A DNA stretch of 64,000 bases, taken from contig OZ244980.1 of NCBI GenBank assembly GCA_965223035.1, forward strand, positions 3,534,001 through 3,598,000. Reading direction: 5' to 3'. Below the pieces are notes generated by a model. It saw only the letters and a program-made list of their open reading frames with translations, made no database searches and was not told the DNA's origin. Below are positions 7,655 through 16,013 of this stretch, one piece after another (the first letter of the stretch is position 1; each line of letters begins with the position of its first letter). The translations under genes and the position numbers were made by a program. The stretch comes from CAMDPA01 sp965223035 (lineage in GTDB: Bacteria > Pseudomonadota > Alphaproteobacteria > Rhizobiales > Hyphomicrobiaceae).

Positions 7655-8674
7655 ATGCCACAGCCCCATTCACCCCAGGCTCTCGGTTACGTCGGGGTGC
7701 GCGCAAAGGATCTCGACGAATGGAGCGGCTATTCCACCAGCTTGCTCGGCATGCAAATCGTCGACCAGTCGCGCACGTCGCTGTCGTTGCGGATGGATGA
7801 CCGCAAGCAACGGCTGGTGGTGGAGGCCGACGGCGGCGAGGGCATTTCCTTTTATGGCTGGGAGATGGCCGATGCGGCTGCCCTTGATCGGCTCGCCGCC
7901 CAGTTGGAGGCCAACGCGATCATTTTCGCGCGGGGCTCAAACGCGCTCGCCCAGCACCGTCGGGTCACCGATCTCATCACCCTCAACGACCCGCTTGGCA
8001 ATCGCATCGAGTTTTTTCACGGTCCGGAGATCGCCAGCGACGCATTCCAGCCCTCACGCAGCATCTCCGGCTTCCGCACAGGTCCATTGGGCATCGGCCA
8101 CGTGGTGATGATGGTGGAAAACATCGAGCGCGCGCTGTCGTTTTACCGCGATGTCTTGGGCTTTGGCGTGTCGGATTACTACAGCGATCCGTTCGCGGCC
8201 TGCTTTTTTCACGTTAACCCGCGCCATCACAGCTTCGCCATGATCGAGACCGGTCAAAGCAAGGTGCATCACTTGATGGTCGAACTGTTCAGCCTCGACG
8301 ATGTCGGCCAAGGCTACGATATCGCCCAGCTTGAGGACGGGCGTGTCGCAGTCACACTGGGCCGACACGCAGGCGATTACGTGACCTCGTTTTATAGCTG
8401 GAACCCGTCAGCCTTCATGATCGAATACGGCTGGGGCGGCCGCCTGATCGATCCGGCCACTTGGGTGCCTGCGGAACGTAAGGAAGGTCCCAGCATTTGG
8501 GGCCATAACCGCACCTGGTTGAGCGCGGACGAAAACAAGAAGGCGCAGGCCCATACCCTGCAAAACGGTGCCAACGGCTTGCGCCGTCCGGTTCAGGTGA
8601 TCGAGGGCAATTACACCTTGATGCCGGGCACCTGCCCATGGTGGGACAAGGCGGTGGCCAGGCGCGCGGGATAG
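7655..8674 (+). CDS. VOC-family extradiol-type ring-cleavage dioxygenase
   Basis: A predicted Fe(II)-dependent type I extradiol dioxygenase of the BphC/catechol 2,3-dioxygenase group, which cleaves catechol-like rings next to the diol. There are two VOC domains: about 10-125, and 148-275 starting GIGHVVMMVENIERAL. The expected metal ligands are visible as a His in GHVVM, a His near VHHLMVE and a Glu in FMIEYGW. The signature region HAGDYVTSFY...NPS...E is intact. ATG 7655 has AGGG about 10 nt upstream; upstream frame extensions to 7493 look non-coding. At 339 residues it is slightly longer than BphC. A thioesterase and iorAB follow on the same strand, suggesting one aromatic-acid operon. The substrate is unknown. 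Confidence 0.85.
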   Translation: MPQPHSPQALGYVGVRAKDLDEWSGYSTSLLGMQIVDQSRTSLSLRMDDRKQRLVVEADGGEGISFYGWEMADAAALDRLAAQLEANAIIFARGSNALAQHRRVTDLITLNDPLGNRIEFFHGPEIASDAFQPSRSISGFRTGPLGIGHVVMMVENIERALSFYRDVLGFGVSDYYSDPFAACFFHVNPRHHSFAMIETGQSKVHHLMVELFSLDDVGQGYDIAQLEDGRVAVTLGRHAGDYVTSFYSWNPSAFMIEYGWGGRLIDPATWVPAERKEGPSIWGHNRTWLSADENKKAQAHTLQNGANGLRRPVQVIEGNYTLMPGTCPWWDKAVARRAG

Positions 8675-8733
8675 CCGCCGGCGCTCAGGTTGCTGATCGA
8701 AGAGAACATGGCGTCGACATTGCGGAGAACATG

Positions 8734-9147
8734 ATGCCACCCAGCATCGTTGAATTCAGGGTCGATTGGTCGGACTGCGACCCGGCAGGCATCGTGTTTT
8801 ACCCCCAGTTCTTCCGCATGATGAACACCGGGACGCACCGGCTGTTCGACCATGCCGGCCTGCCCTTTCCAGCCATGATGGAGCAATACGGCACCGCGGG
8901 CACGCCGCTCCTGGACGTGCACGCGACGTTCCGCTCGCCCGCGCGCAACGGCGACCAGCTCACGCTGGAAAGCCGGATTACCGAATGGCGAAACAAGACG
9001 TTCCTGGTGGGTCACGTGATGCGGGCTGCCGGACAGGTGGTGTTCGAGGCGGAGGAAGTGCGGGCCTGGGTGATCTATGCTTCCGACGCGCCCAACGGAA
9101 TCCGCGCCGCCCCCATTCCAAATGAGATAAAGGCGATGTTCGACTGA
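8734..9147 (+). CDS. 4-hydroxybenzoyl-CoA-type thioesterase (hot-dog fold)
   Basis: It hydrolyses an acyl- or aryl-CoA thioester. The 4HBT/YbgC motif WSDCDPAGIVFYPQFF carries the catalytic Asp at about residue 16. ATG 8731 and ATG 8734 are adjacent; GGAG at 8724-8727 leaves 3 or 6 nt, favouring 8734 (137 residues). It lies 59 bp after the dioxygenase and 131 bp before iorA. In a CoA-dependent aromatic pathway it would release the free hydroxylated acid (for example from a hydroxyaryl-CoA made by the monooxygenase at 13.6 kb). That role is inferred from context. Confidence 0.86.
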   Translation: MPPSIVEFRVDWSDCDPAGIVFYPQFFRMMNTGTHRLFDHAGLPFPAMMEQYGTAGTPLLDVHATFRSPARNGDQLTLESRITEWRNKTFLVGHVMRAAGQVVFEAEEVRAWVIYASDAPNGIRAAPIPNEIKAMFD

Positions 9148-9278
9148 GCCAATGTGCCCTATGTGTGTGCTGCGCGACCTCCATTGCGGGCGATGGTCTG
9201 CCAGCGAGCGGTCCGATGCGATCGGCACCACCTCTTCGGTCGCGCTCATCAGTTGTCGAGGTGCGGAGACGCTTTGCC

Positions 9279-11435
9279 ATGGAACGCAGCTATTCCCGAG
9301 AGATTGAGCGGCTGAAGCTCGGCGATGGCGAGGTGTTTCGCGGCGAAGGTATCCTGGCGGTCACCAAGGCGTTGCTGCAATCCGGCGTCGCCTACGTCGG
9401 CGGCTATCAGGGCGCGCCGGTCACCGCGCTGCTCGACGTGCTGGTCTCGGCCAAGAAGATGATCGGCGAGCTTGGCGTGCACGTCGAAGCCTGCGCCAAC
9501 GAGGCCAGCGCGGCGGCGATGCTGGCCGCCTCGATCAATTATCCGGTGCGCGGCGCCGTCACATGGAAAGCGATCGTGGGCACCAACGTCGCCTCCGACG
9601 CGCTCTCGAACCTGGCCTCGGTCGGGGTCAAGGGCGGTGCGCTGATCATCGTCGGCGAAGACTACGGTGAAGGCGCCAGCGTCATTCAAGAGCGCTCATT
9701 GGCCTACGCCATGAAATCGACGATGGCGATGCTCGATCCCAAGCCGGATCTGACCACCATCGTCAACATGGTGGAGCATGGCTTCGCCCTCTCGGAGGCG
9801 TCCAACATGCCGGCGATGATGCAGCTGCGGATCCGCGCCTGCCATCTGCAGGGCGAGTTCATTGCCAAGGACAATGTGGCGCCCAAGATCTCCATGCGCC
9901 ATCCGTTGGCCGAGCCGGCCCCCCACCAATACGCGCGGTTGGCGCATCCGCCCGTCACCTTTCCGCAGGAGAACGACAAGGTCGCGCGCCGTATTCCGGC
10001 CGCCCAGGCCTACATCGCCGCCAAACAACTCAACGAGATCATCACCGGCGATATCGAAGGCATCGGCATCATCCTGCAAGGTGGCCTCTATCCGACCGTT
10101 TTGCGGCAGCTGTCGGAGGCGGGGCTGGCCGATCCGTTCGGCAATGCGCGCGTCGACCTTTATGTGCTCAACGTCACCTACCCGTTGGTGCCGGACGAGA
10201 TCGCCGCGTTCGCCGCCGACAAGCGCGCGGTTTTGGTGTTGGAGGAAGGCAGCCCGGAGTTCATCGAGCTGGCGATCTCGCGGGCGCTCGCGCAGTCCGG
10301 CCTCGCCACCAAGGTGGTGGGCAAATCGATCATCCCTGCGGCGGGGGAATTGACCGGAGAGGTCTTGGCGCGCGGGATTGCCACGTTTCTGCGTGACGAA
10401 GCGCCGGATGCGGCAGATTGTATGGATCGGGTGAGCGCCGTGATCACGGCCGCCAGGGACGGTGGTGCCAAGGCCTGGGATGGGGTGCTTCCGGCGCGCG
10501 GTCCGACGTTCTGTACCGGTTGTCCCGAGCGGCCGTTCTTTGGCGCGGTGAAGCTGGCGGAACGCGAGATCGGCAAGGTTCACTACGCGGCGGATATCGG
10601 CTGCCATGCGTTCGCGACGTTCGCCCCGTTCAACTTCGGCAACTCGATCCTTGGCTACGGCATGTCGCTGGCCTCCAACGCCGCGGTTGCGCCGATCCAG
10701 CAGAAGCGATCACTGGCCGTGATGGGCGACGGTGGCTTTTGGCACAACGGTGTGCAAACCGGCGTAGCAAGCGCACTGCACAATCAATCCGATGGCGTCC
10801 TCGTCATCATGCAGAACGGATACGCCTCGGCCACCGGGCAGCAATGGTTGCCGTCCAGCGGTCGCTTCACGGCGGCAGCCGAGCGCGGGATGGACATCGA
10901 GCGCACGTTGAAAGCGATGGGTGTGCGCTGGCTCAGGACGGTCAGGACCTACTCGGTGGAAAAGATGGTCGCCACGCTGAAACAGGCGTTCACGACGACC
11001 GAGAAGGGCTTGAAGGTGATCATTGCCGATTCCGAATGCATGCTGGTGCGCAAGCGCCGCGAGAATGCCGAAGATGCCCGGCGGCTGAAGGCCGGAAAGC
11101 GGGTTGAAAAGGCTCGGTTCGGCATCGATGACAACATTTGCACCGGCGATCATTCGTGCATCAGATTGTCAGGCTGTCCGTCGCTGACCATCAAACCGAA
11201 TCCGGACCCGCTGCGGACCGATCCGGTCGCCCACGTCAACAATGGCTGTGTCGCCTGCGGTCTGTGCGGAGAAATGGCGCACGCGGCTATACTGTGCCCC
11301 TCGTTTTACCGGTCCCAGCGGGTGCAAAATGCGGGCTGGTTGGAGCGCAATCTGCACGCGATGCGGCGCACCTTGATCGCACGATTGGCCGCCTCCGCCG
11401 CGCCTGCCGATCGATCCACTGCCAAGCAGCATTAG
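9279..11435 (+). CDS. iorA: Indolepyruvate:ferredoxin oxidoreductase, alpha (TPP) subunit
   Basis: It oxidatively decarboxylates aryl-pyruvates to aryl-acetyl-CoA, with ferredoxin as electron acceptor in the studied enzymes. The N-terminal pyrimidine-binding domain starts around GYQGAPVTALL. A middle transketolase-like domain follows, then the TPP/Mg motif GDGGFWHNG at 483-491. A C-terminal ferredoxin-like domain has cysteines at about 657, 660, 663 and 673, plus a first motif C621-x2-D624-x2-C627-x5-C633 in which the usual middle Cys is Asp. ATG 9279 has CGGAG about 10 nt upstream; 718 residues is normal. It is followed after 12 bp by iorB, clearly co-transcribed. Confidence 0.92.
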   Translation: MERSYSREIERLKLGDGEVFRGEGILAVTKALLQSGVAYVGGYQGAPVTALLDVLVSAKKMIGELGVHVEACANEASAAAMLAASINYPVRGAVTWKAIVGTNVASDALSNLASVGVKGGALIIVGEDYGEGASVIQERSLAYAMKSTMAMLDPKPDLTTIVNMVEHGFALSEASNMPAMMQLRIRACHLQGEFIAKDNVAPKISMRHPLAEPAPHQYARLAHPPVTFPQENDKVARRIPAAQAYIAAKQLNEIITGDIEGIGIILQGGLYPTVLRQLSEAGLADPFGNARVDLYVLNVTYPLVPDEIAAFAADKRAVLVLEEGSPEFIELAISRALAQSGLATKVVGKSIIPAAGELTGEVLARGIATFLRDEAPDAADCMDRVSAVITAARDGGAKAWDGVLPARGPTFCTGCPERPFFGAVKLAEREIGKVHYAADIGCHAFATFAPFNFGNSILGYGMSLASNAAVAPIQQKRSLAVMGDGGFWHNGVQTGVASALHNQSDGVLVIMQNGYASATGQQWLPSSGRFTAAAERGMDIERTLKAMGVRWLRTVRTYSVEKMVATLKQAFTTTEKGLKVIIADSECMLVRKRRENAEDARRLKAGKRVEKARFGIDDNICTGDHSCIRLSGCPSLTIKPNPDPLRTDPVAHVNNGCVACGLCGEMAHAAILCPSFYRSQRVQNAGWLERNLHAMRRTLIARLAASAAPADRSTAKQH

Positions 11436-11447
11436 GGCCGGCCCGCG

Positions 11448-13028
11448 ATGACACACGAGATCAGTGCCACCGACCACAGGCCGCGCTCTTTGCTGATCTG
11501 CGCCATGGGCGGCGAGGGGGGCGGCGTGTTGACCGGCTGGATCGTCGCAGCCGCGCAGGCCGAGGGCCTGGCAGTGCAAGCCACATCCGTGCCCGGCGTC
11601 GCCCAGCGTACCGGCGGCACCACCTACTACATCGAAATGGCCAAACGCGACGCTGCGGGCCGCTCCCCGATCTTCGCGCTGACACCGGTTCCCGGCGAGG
11701 TCGATGTGGTTCTGGCCAGCGAGCTGGCGGAAGCCGCACGCGCGGTCCGGCTCGGCTTCGTCACGCCGGAGCGCACCGACCTGATCGCCTCGACCCATCG
11801 CGTGTTCCTGATCGAGGAGAAGATGGCAATGGCCGATGGGCGGATCGATCCCAGCGCGCTTGCCGCGACGGTACGCCGACGCGCCCGCCAGGCCAAGCTA
11901 TTGGATATGGAGGCGGTCGCCCGTGAGAGCGGCGCACCGATCAGTGCGGTGATGTTGGGTGCGCTGGCAGGTGCGCAGGTTTTGCCAATTGCGCGCCAGC
12001 AGTTCGAAGCTGCGATCCGCAGCAGCGGCATCGCGGTGGAGAAAAACTTGCAGGCTTTCGCCACGGCGATCACGACCGAAAGCGTTGCACCTGCCGAGGT
12101 CGCCGTCGCGCCCGACCAACCGGATACGCTCAAAGATCAGCGCACCAACCCGTTCATCATTGATCGCAGGCCGGGACGCGCCGAGCAGACCGAGGCTCTG
12201 CCGGCATCGGCGCGGGGTATCGTGCAAGCCGCCGAGCAGCGGCTGATCGACTACCAGGACGAGGCGTATGCCGCCCTTTACCGCAGCCGCCTTGAAGCGT
12301 TTGCCACACACGATCCTGAGCTGGTTAGGGAGCTGGCGCGGCATCTGGCCTTGCGCATGAGCTATGAGGACGTGATCCGGGTGGCCCAATTGAAAGCCCG
12401 CCCGGAGCGGTTCGAACGCATTCGCGACGAGCTCGGCCTCGATAGCGACGAGCCTTTCGAGGTCCGCGACTTCTTCAAACCCGGCGTCAACGAAATCGCC
12501 GATATCCTGTCGCCGCGCATGGCCCGCTGGCTGTTGGCGCGTGTCGAGGCCAATCCGAGATTCGGCAGATGGCATGTCGGCATGCAGCTGCGCTCGACCA
12601 CGATATCGGGCTACCTGCGCCTGTTGTTTTTGGCCCGCATGCGCGGTCGACGCCCACGCACCTATCGGTACGCCAACGAGCAGGCCGCGATCGATGCCTG
12701 GCTTGCGCTGGTGCGGCGCGCTGCCAAGTCCGGCGATACGGCGCTGGCGCGGGAGATCACGGAGTTGGCCCGCTTGATCAAGGGCTATGGCGATACCCAT
12801 GCGCGGGGCACGCAGAATTTCGATCGGATCGTTGCGCACGTGGTGGAGCCCGCGCTGGCCCAGCTGCCGAGCGAAACAGCGGCGCAGCGGGTCCGAGCCG
12901 CGCGCGAAGCCGCGCTTGCCGATCCGGACGGGGACACCCTGTCGCGGGTGCTGGCGCAGACGGCTGAAATCGCGCCGCCCGCATCGCCCCCGGAGCAGGC
13001 GGCAACCGTTTCGAGCGCGCCGACTTGA
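11448..13028 (+). CDS. iorB: Indolepyruvate oxidoreductase, beta subunit with long C-terminal domain
   Basis: Gamma/beta-type subunit of the 2-oxoacid:acceptor oxidoreductase, partner of iorA. The N-terminal 200 residues form the pyruvate-ferredoxin-oxidoreductase gamma domain (MGGEGGGVLTGWIV, then SVPGVAQRTGGTTYYIE). A helical region of about 300 residues follows, like the extension seen in proteobacterial IorB proteins (DUF6537), so the protein is 526 residues rather than about 200 as in archaea. It starts 12 bp after iorA. The C-terminus is low-complexity and rich in Ala, Pro and Glu. The function of the extension is not known to me. Confidence 0.9.
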   Translation: MTHEISATDHRPRSLLICAMGGEGGGVLTGWIVAAAQAEGLAVQATSVPGVAQRTGGTTYYIEMAKRDAAGRSPIFALTPVPGEVDVVLASELAEAARAVRLGFVTPERTDLIASTHRVFLIEEKMAMADGRIDPSALAATVRRRARQAKLLDMEAVARESGAPISAVMLGALAGAQVLPIARQQFEAAIRSSGIAVEKNLQAFATAITTESVAPAEVAVAPDQPDTLKDQRTNPFIIDRRPGRAEQTEALPASARGIVQAAEQRLIDYQDEAYAALYRSRLEAFATHDPELVRELARHLALRMSYEDVIRVAQLKARPERFERIRDELGLDSDEPFEVRDFFKPGVNEIADILSPRMARWLLARVEANPRFGRWHVGMQLRSTTISGYLRLLFLARMRGRRPRTYRYANEQAAIDAWLALVRRAAKSGDTALAREITELARLIKGYGDTHARGTQNFDRIVAHVVEPALAQLPSETAAQRVRAAREAALADPDGDTLSRVLAQTAEIAPPASPPEQAATVSSAPT

Positions 13029-13170
13029 GCCGCGCACCGTCACGAGAACCAGGTTGTGGCGACCCACCGCAGCCACGCCCCTGGGTCAAACGGGGCAAGT
13101 CTGCGCCATCCCCGACCCAGATGTGATGACGGTCGCGCAGCGATTTGAGCTTCCCCGGCGGCGTGTTAGC

Positions 13171-13351
13171 GTTTCGGTGTTAGCTGGAACCGTCCCGCTG
13201 CCCGATCCGGCCACCCACAGCATCGTGCCATTGGCTAGATCATCTTTGCGCCTTTAATCGGGATCGTTCCGATTCCGATTAAAGGCAGGTTGCTCTAGCT
13301 TGGCGGGGGAGCGGACCGGCAAGGCAATTCCGCGGGAGGCGGAAATGATTT
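13171..13351 (+). repeat. Family B repeat, copy B4, interrupted by family A copy A4
   Basis: The left half (13171-13234) reads GTTTCGGTGTTAGCTGG...GTGCCATTGG. The right half (13299-13351) resumes with TTGGCGGGGGAGCGGACCGG and ends GGAGGCGGAAATGATTT. A 64-bp A element lies exactly between. Elsewhere the B sequence runs CCATTGGGTGGCC without interruption, so this is a readable insertion site. No gene is supported in the 13029-13558 gap. Confidence 0.82.
13235..13298. repeat. Family A palindromic repeat, copy A4 (single hybrid hairpin)
   Basis: It has a CTAGATCATC left end joined to the GCCTTTAATCGGGATCG hairpin and a GGTTGCTCTAG right end, 64 bp in all. It combines the left terminus of the two-hairpin form with its right hairpin. 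It carries one GATTC site. Confidence 0.88.
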
Positions 13352-13558
13352 AGAGCTAAGCTTGAGCGCGCTGCACGGCTTGGTCAACGCTTGCGCCAAA
13401 CCCTATCGGCGGCGGGGCGGCCGCGATCGGCGAGATCGGCAACGCGACATGCGGCACGGTTGCGCCGGCCGGGGCGCCGGTGAGGAGAGCATTGAGGCGC
13501 GATGGTCGGGACCATCGTTGCAAACGGCCGCCAGGCTCGCAACTACACGGATTTGGCG

Positions 13559-15784
13559 ATGAGAATCATCTGTATTGGAACCGATCCTGCCGGCCTTTAC
13601 CTGGCTATCCTGCTGAAGACGCGCGATCCGTCACGGCGCGTGACGATCATCGACACCGGTCAGCCGGTCCGGGATGGAGCCGCACCGCATATCTTGACCA
13701 ACCCGGTAAAACCCGAGCTGCGCCTCACCAACGCCACGGTCGCCGAGCTGATCGCCGCCCAGCAAGTGGGCACCCGCGGGTTGCTGGTTGATCGGGACAG
13801 CGAAACGATTTTCACGCCTGGCCAGCGCTATACGTTCATCGGCGCCACGACGTTGGCGACGTTGCTGCGCGAGGCCGCGGCCAGGGCGGGATGCGAGTTT
13901 TCGAGCGACCGCGTCGACCTGTCCAAGCCCCATCGGTTGGCGGACCTTGTGGTCGTCGCCGATGGCGCCAACAGCGCGCTGCGCGACGTTCTTGCCGCCG
14001 ACGTTGAACCATCGCTCCGCACCGGCAAAACGCGGATCATGGTGTTCAGCTCGGATCGGGCCATCGCGCAGCCCGGGTTACTGTTCAAACGCACGGCCGC
14101 CGGCGTCATCCATGGTTTTCTGTATCCGGACGGCCCAGCATCGAGCCGGCTGGTGGTCGAGGCTAATCCTCCGGCGTTGGCGCACTCAGGCTTGGACAAA
14201 GCTTCTCCAGAGGACTGCGCCGCGATCTGCACAGATCTGTTCGCAAAACAGCTCGGTGCCGCCAAACTGAGCGCCAAACGCGGGTGGCACGCGTTCGTCT
14301 CTGTCTATAACGGCTCATGGACCAGCGATAATTGCGTGTTGATCGGAGCGGCGGCGTATAACGCCCACCCCTCGATCGGGCTTGGTGTGCGCTCGGGACT
14401 AGAGGATGCCGAGGTGCTGGCCACGCTGCTCGACCCCAGCGCCGGTCCGGCCCAGGCCTTGGCGAAATTCGAGCCGGCACGACGACCGCGGGCGGAGAGC
14501 CTGCAGCGGGCATCGGAAGCCAGCCAGGTCTGGTTCGAGCATACTGACCGCTATATTGACATGACGCTGGCGCAATTCGCTTACTCGCTGCTGACCCGCA
14601 GCATGCGGTTGAACCACGAAACCATGCGCGGGGTTGCGCCCGAGTTGACGGACCAGGTGGAGGCGCAAATCGGCGCCGGTCAATCCGCCCCGTCGACGCG
14701 TCCCCCGCCGCCGATGTTCGCGCCGATTACGGTTCGAGACGTTCGCGTGCCCAACCGCATCGTGATGTCGCCGATGTGTATGTATAATGCCGAGGATGGA
14801 ACCGTCGGCGATTTCCATCTGGTTCACTACGGCAGCCGCGCGATGGGTGGGGCCGGCTTGATCCTAACCGAGATGACCGATGTGTCCCCTGAGGGTCGGA
14901 TCAGCCCCTATTGCGCCGGCATCTATAAGCCGGAGCACGTGTCCGCCTGGCGGCGCGTGGTGGACTTCGTGCACGCCAAGACCGAAGCCAAGATCGGCAT
15001 CCAATTGGGCCACGCCGGACGCAAAGGTTCCGAGCCACGACCGTGGGAGCGCAACAACAAGGCAAACTGGCCACACTGGCAGACGCTGGCGCCGTCCTCG
15101 CTGCCATTCACGCCTGACAGCGCCACGCCGCGCGCGCTTGAGCGCAACGATATGGATCGCCTGATCGCGGCCTATGCCCAGGCGACACGGATGGCCGACG
15201 CCGCCGGCTTCGATTGGTTGGAACTGCATTTCGCCCACGGCTACCTGCTGTCGACCTTCATTTCACCGCTCGCCAACCAGCGCACGGATCATTACGGCGG
15301 TTGCCTCGCCAATCGCTTACGGTTTCCGATGGAAGTGTTCGAGGCGGTGCGCGCCGACTGGCCGCAACACAAGCCGATCAGTGTACGCGTGTCCGCCAGT
15401 GATTGGGCGGAGGGGGGAACCACCATCGATGACGCGATCACGATTGGGCGGACGCTCAAGAACGCCGGCAACGACGTGCTCACGGTATCGACCGGCGGGG
15501 TGACGGGCCAGCGCCCGAGCGCCGGACGGCTGTTCCAGGCGACCTTCTCCGATCAGATCCGCAACGCGCTGAAGATCACGACGATCAACGTCGGCGGCAT
15601 GGCCAGTCACGGCGACATCAACACGATGATTGCGGCCGGTCGCGCCGACATGTGCGCGTTGGCGCGTGGGCACCTGTTCGATCCCTACTTCACCCGGCAC
15701 GCCGCCTATCAACAGGGCTTTGAAGAGCTCGCTTGGCCACAGGAATACGCGCGGGTCAGCTCGCTGCGCATGCGGGATTTCTAG
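13559..15784 (+). CDS. Bifunctional aryl-CoA FAD monooxygenase / old-yellow-enzyme reductase (salicylyl-CoA 5-hydroxylase / 2-aminobenzoyl-CoA monooxygenase type)
   Basis: Two fused modules. Residues 1 to about 375 form a PHBH-like FAD monooxygenase, with VVADGANSALRD and the second FAD motif around CVLIGAAAYNAHPSIGLG. Residues about 386-741 form an OYE-family FMN reductase, with SPMCMYNAEDG, QLGHAGRKG, catalytic-region His560 in FAHGYL, then SPLANQRTDHYGG. This architecture is known from 2-aminobenzoyl-CoA monooxygenase/reductase and annotated salicylyl-CoA 5-hydroxylases. The start is ambiguous: ATG 13502 is in frame, but family members begin close to the Rossmann strand, which favours ATG 13559. 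The FAD loop reads GTDPAG instead of the usual GGGPAG. The stop TAG overlaps the CTAG end of repeat A5. It probably belongs with the thioesterase and iorAB upstream. Confidence 0.88.
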   Translation: MRIICIGTDPAGLYLAILLKTRDPSRRVTIIDTGQPVRDGAAPHILTNPVKPELRLTNATVAELIAAQQVGTRGLLVDRDSETIFTPGQRYTFIGATTLATLLREAAARAGCEFSSDRVDLSKPHRLADLVVVADGANSALRDVLAADVEPSLRTGKTRIMVFSSDRAIAQPGLLFKRTAAGVIHGFLYPDGPASSRLVVEANPPALAHSGLDKASPEDCAAICTDLFAKQLGAAKLSAKRGWHAFVSVYNGSWTSDNCVLIGAAAYNAHPSIGLGVRSGLEDAEVLATLLDPSAGPAQALAKFEPARRPRAESLQRASEASQVWFEHTDRYIDMTLAQFAYSLLTRSMRLNHETMRGVAPELTDQVEAQIGAGQSAPSTRPPPPMFAPITVRDVRVPNRIVMSPMCMYNAEDGTVGDFHLVHYGSRAMGGAGLILTEMTDVSPEGRISPYCAGIYKPEHVSAWRRVVDFVHAKTEAKIGIQLGHAGRKGSEPRPWERNNKANWPHWQTLAPSSLPFTPDSATPRALERNDMDRLIAAYAQATRMADAAGFDWLELHFAHGYLLSTFISPLANQRTDHYGGCLANRLRFPMEVFEAVRADWPQHKPISVRVSASDWAEGGTTIDDAITIGRTLKNAGNDVLTVSTGGVTGQRPSAGRLFQATFSDQIRNALKITTINVGGMASHGDINTMIAAGRADMCALARGHLFDPYFTRHAAYQQGFEELAWPQEYARVSSLRMRDF

Positions 15785-15844
15785 AGCAACCTGCCTTAAA
15801 TCGGAACCGCAAAGCCGGTTCCGATTTAAGGCGCGATGATCTAA
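15781..15844. repeat. Family A palindromic repeat, copy A5 (single hybrid hairpin)
   Basis: CTAGAGCAACCTGCC left end, CCTTAAATCGGAACCG hairpin and GGCGCGATGATCTA right end. The left CTAG includes the stop codon of the monooxygenase gene. It abuts B5 and lies between convergent genes. Confidence 0.87.
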
Positions 15845-15962
15845 TGCGTTCGATGTGAGCTGGAACCATCCCGCCCCTGCCGGCCGCCGCATGGCATGAT
15901 ATTGTAGGCGGCCAGGGGTGAGAGTGGGCCGGCAAGGCCCATTCGCCTCCGGCGGACATGAT
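15843..15962 (+). repeat. Family B interspersed repeat, copy B5
   Basis: It contains GATGTGAGCTGGAACCATCC near the left end and GCCTCCGGCGGACATGATG at the right end. It is directly adjacent to A5, repeating the A-B adjacency seen at A1/B2 and B6/A7. Confidence 0.78.
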
Positions 15963-16013
15963 GTTGGGCGTCTCGGGTCGGATCAGGTCGCCCACAGCGC
16001 CGACCGGACCGCC

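Noticed and set aside
9696..10607. A 303-codon open frame antisense to iorA
   Set aside because: A shadow of GC-rich coding DNA: rich in Arg, His, Gly and Gln, with no family features, while the opposite strand encodes a complete iorA.
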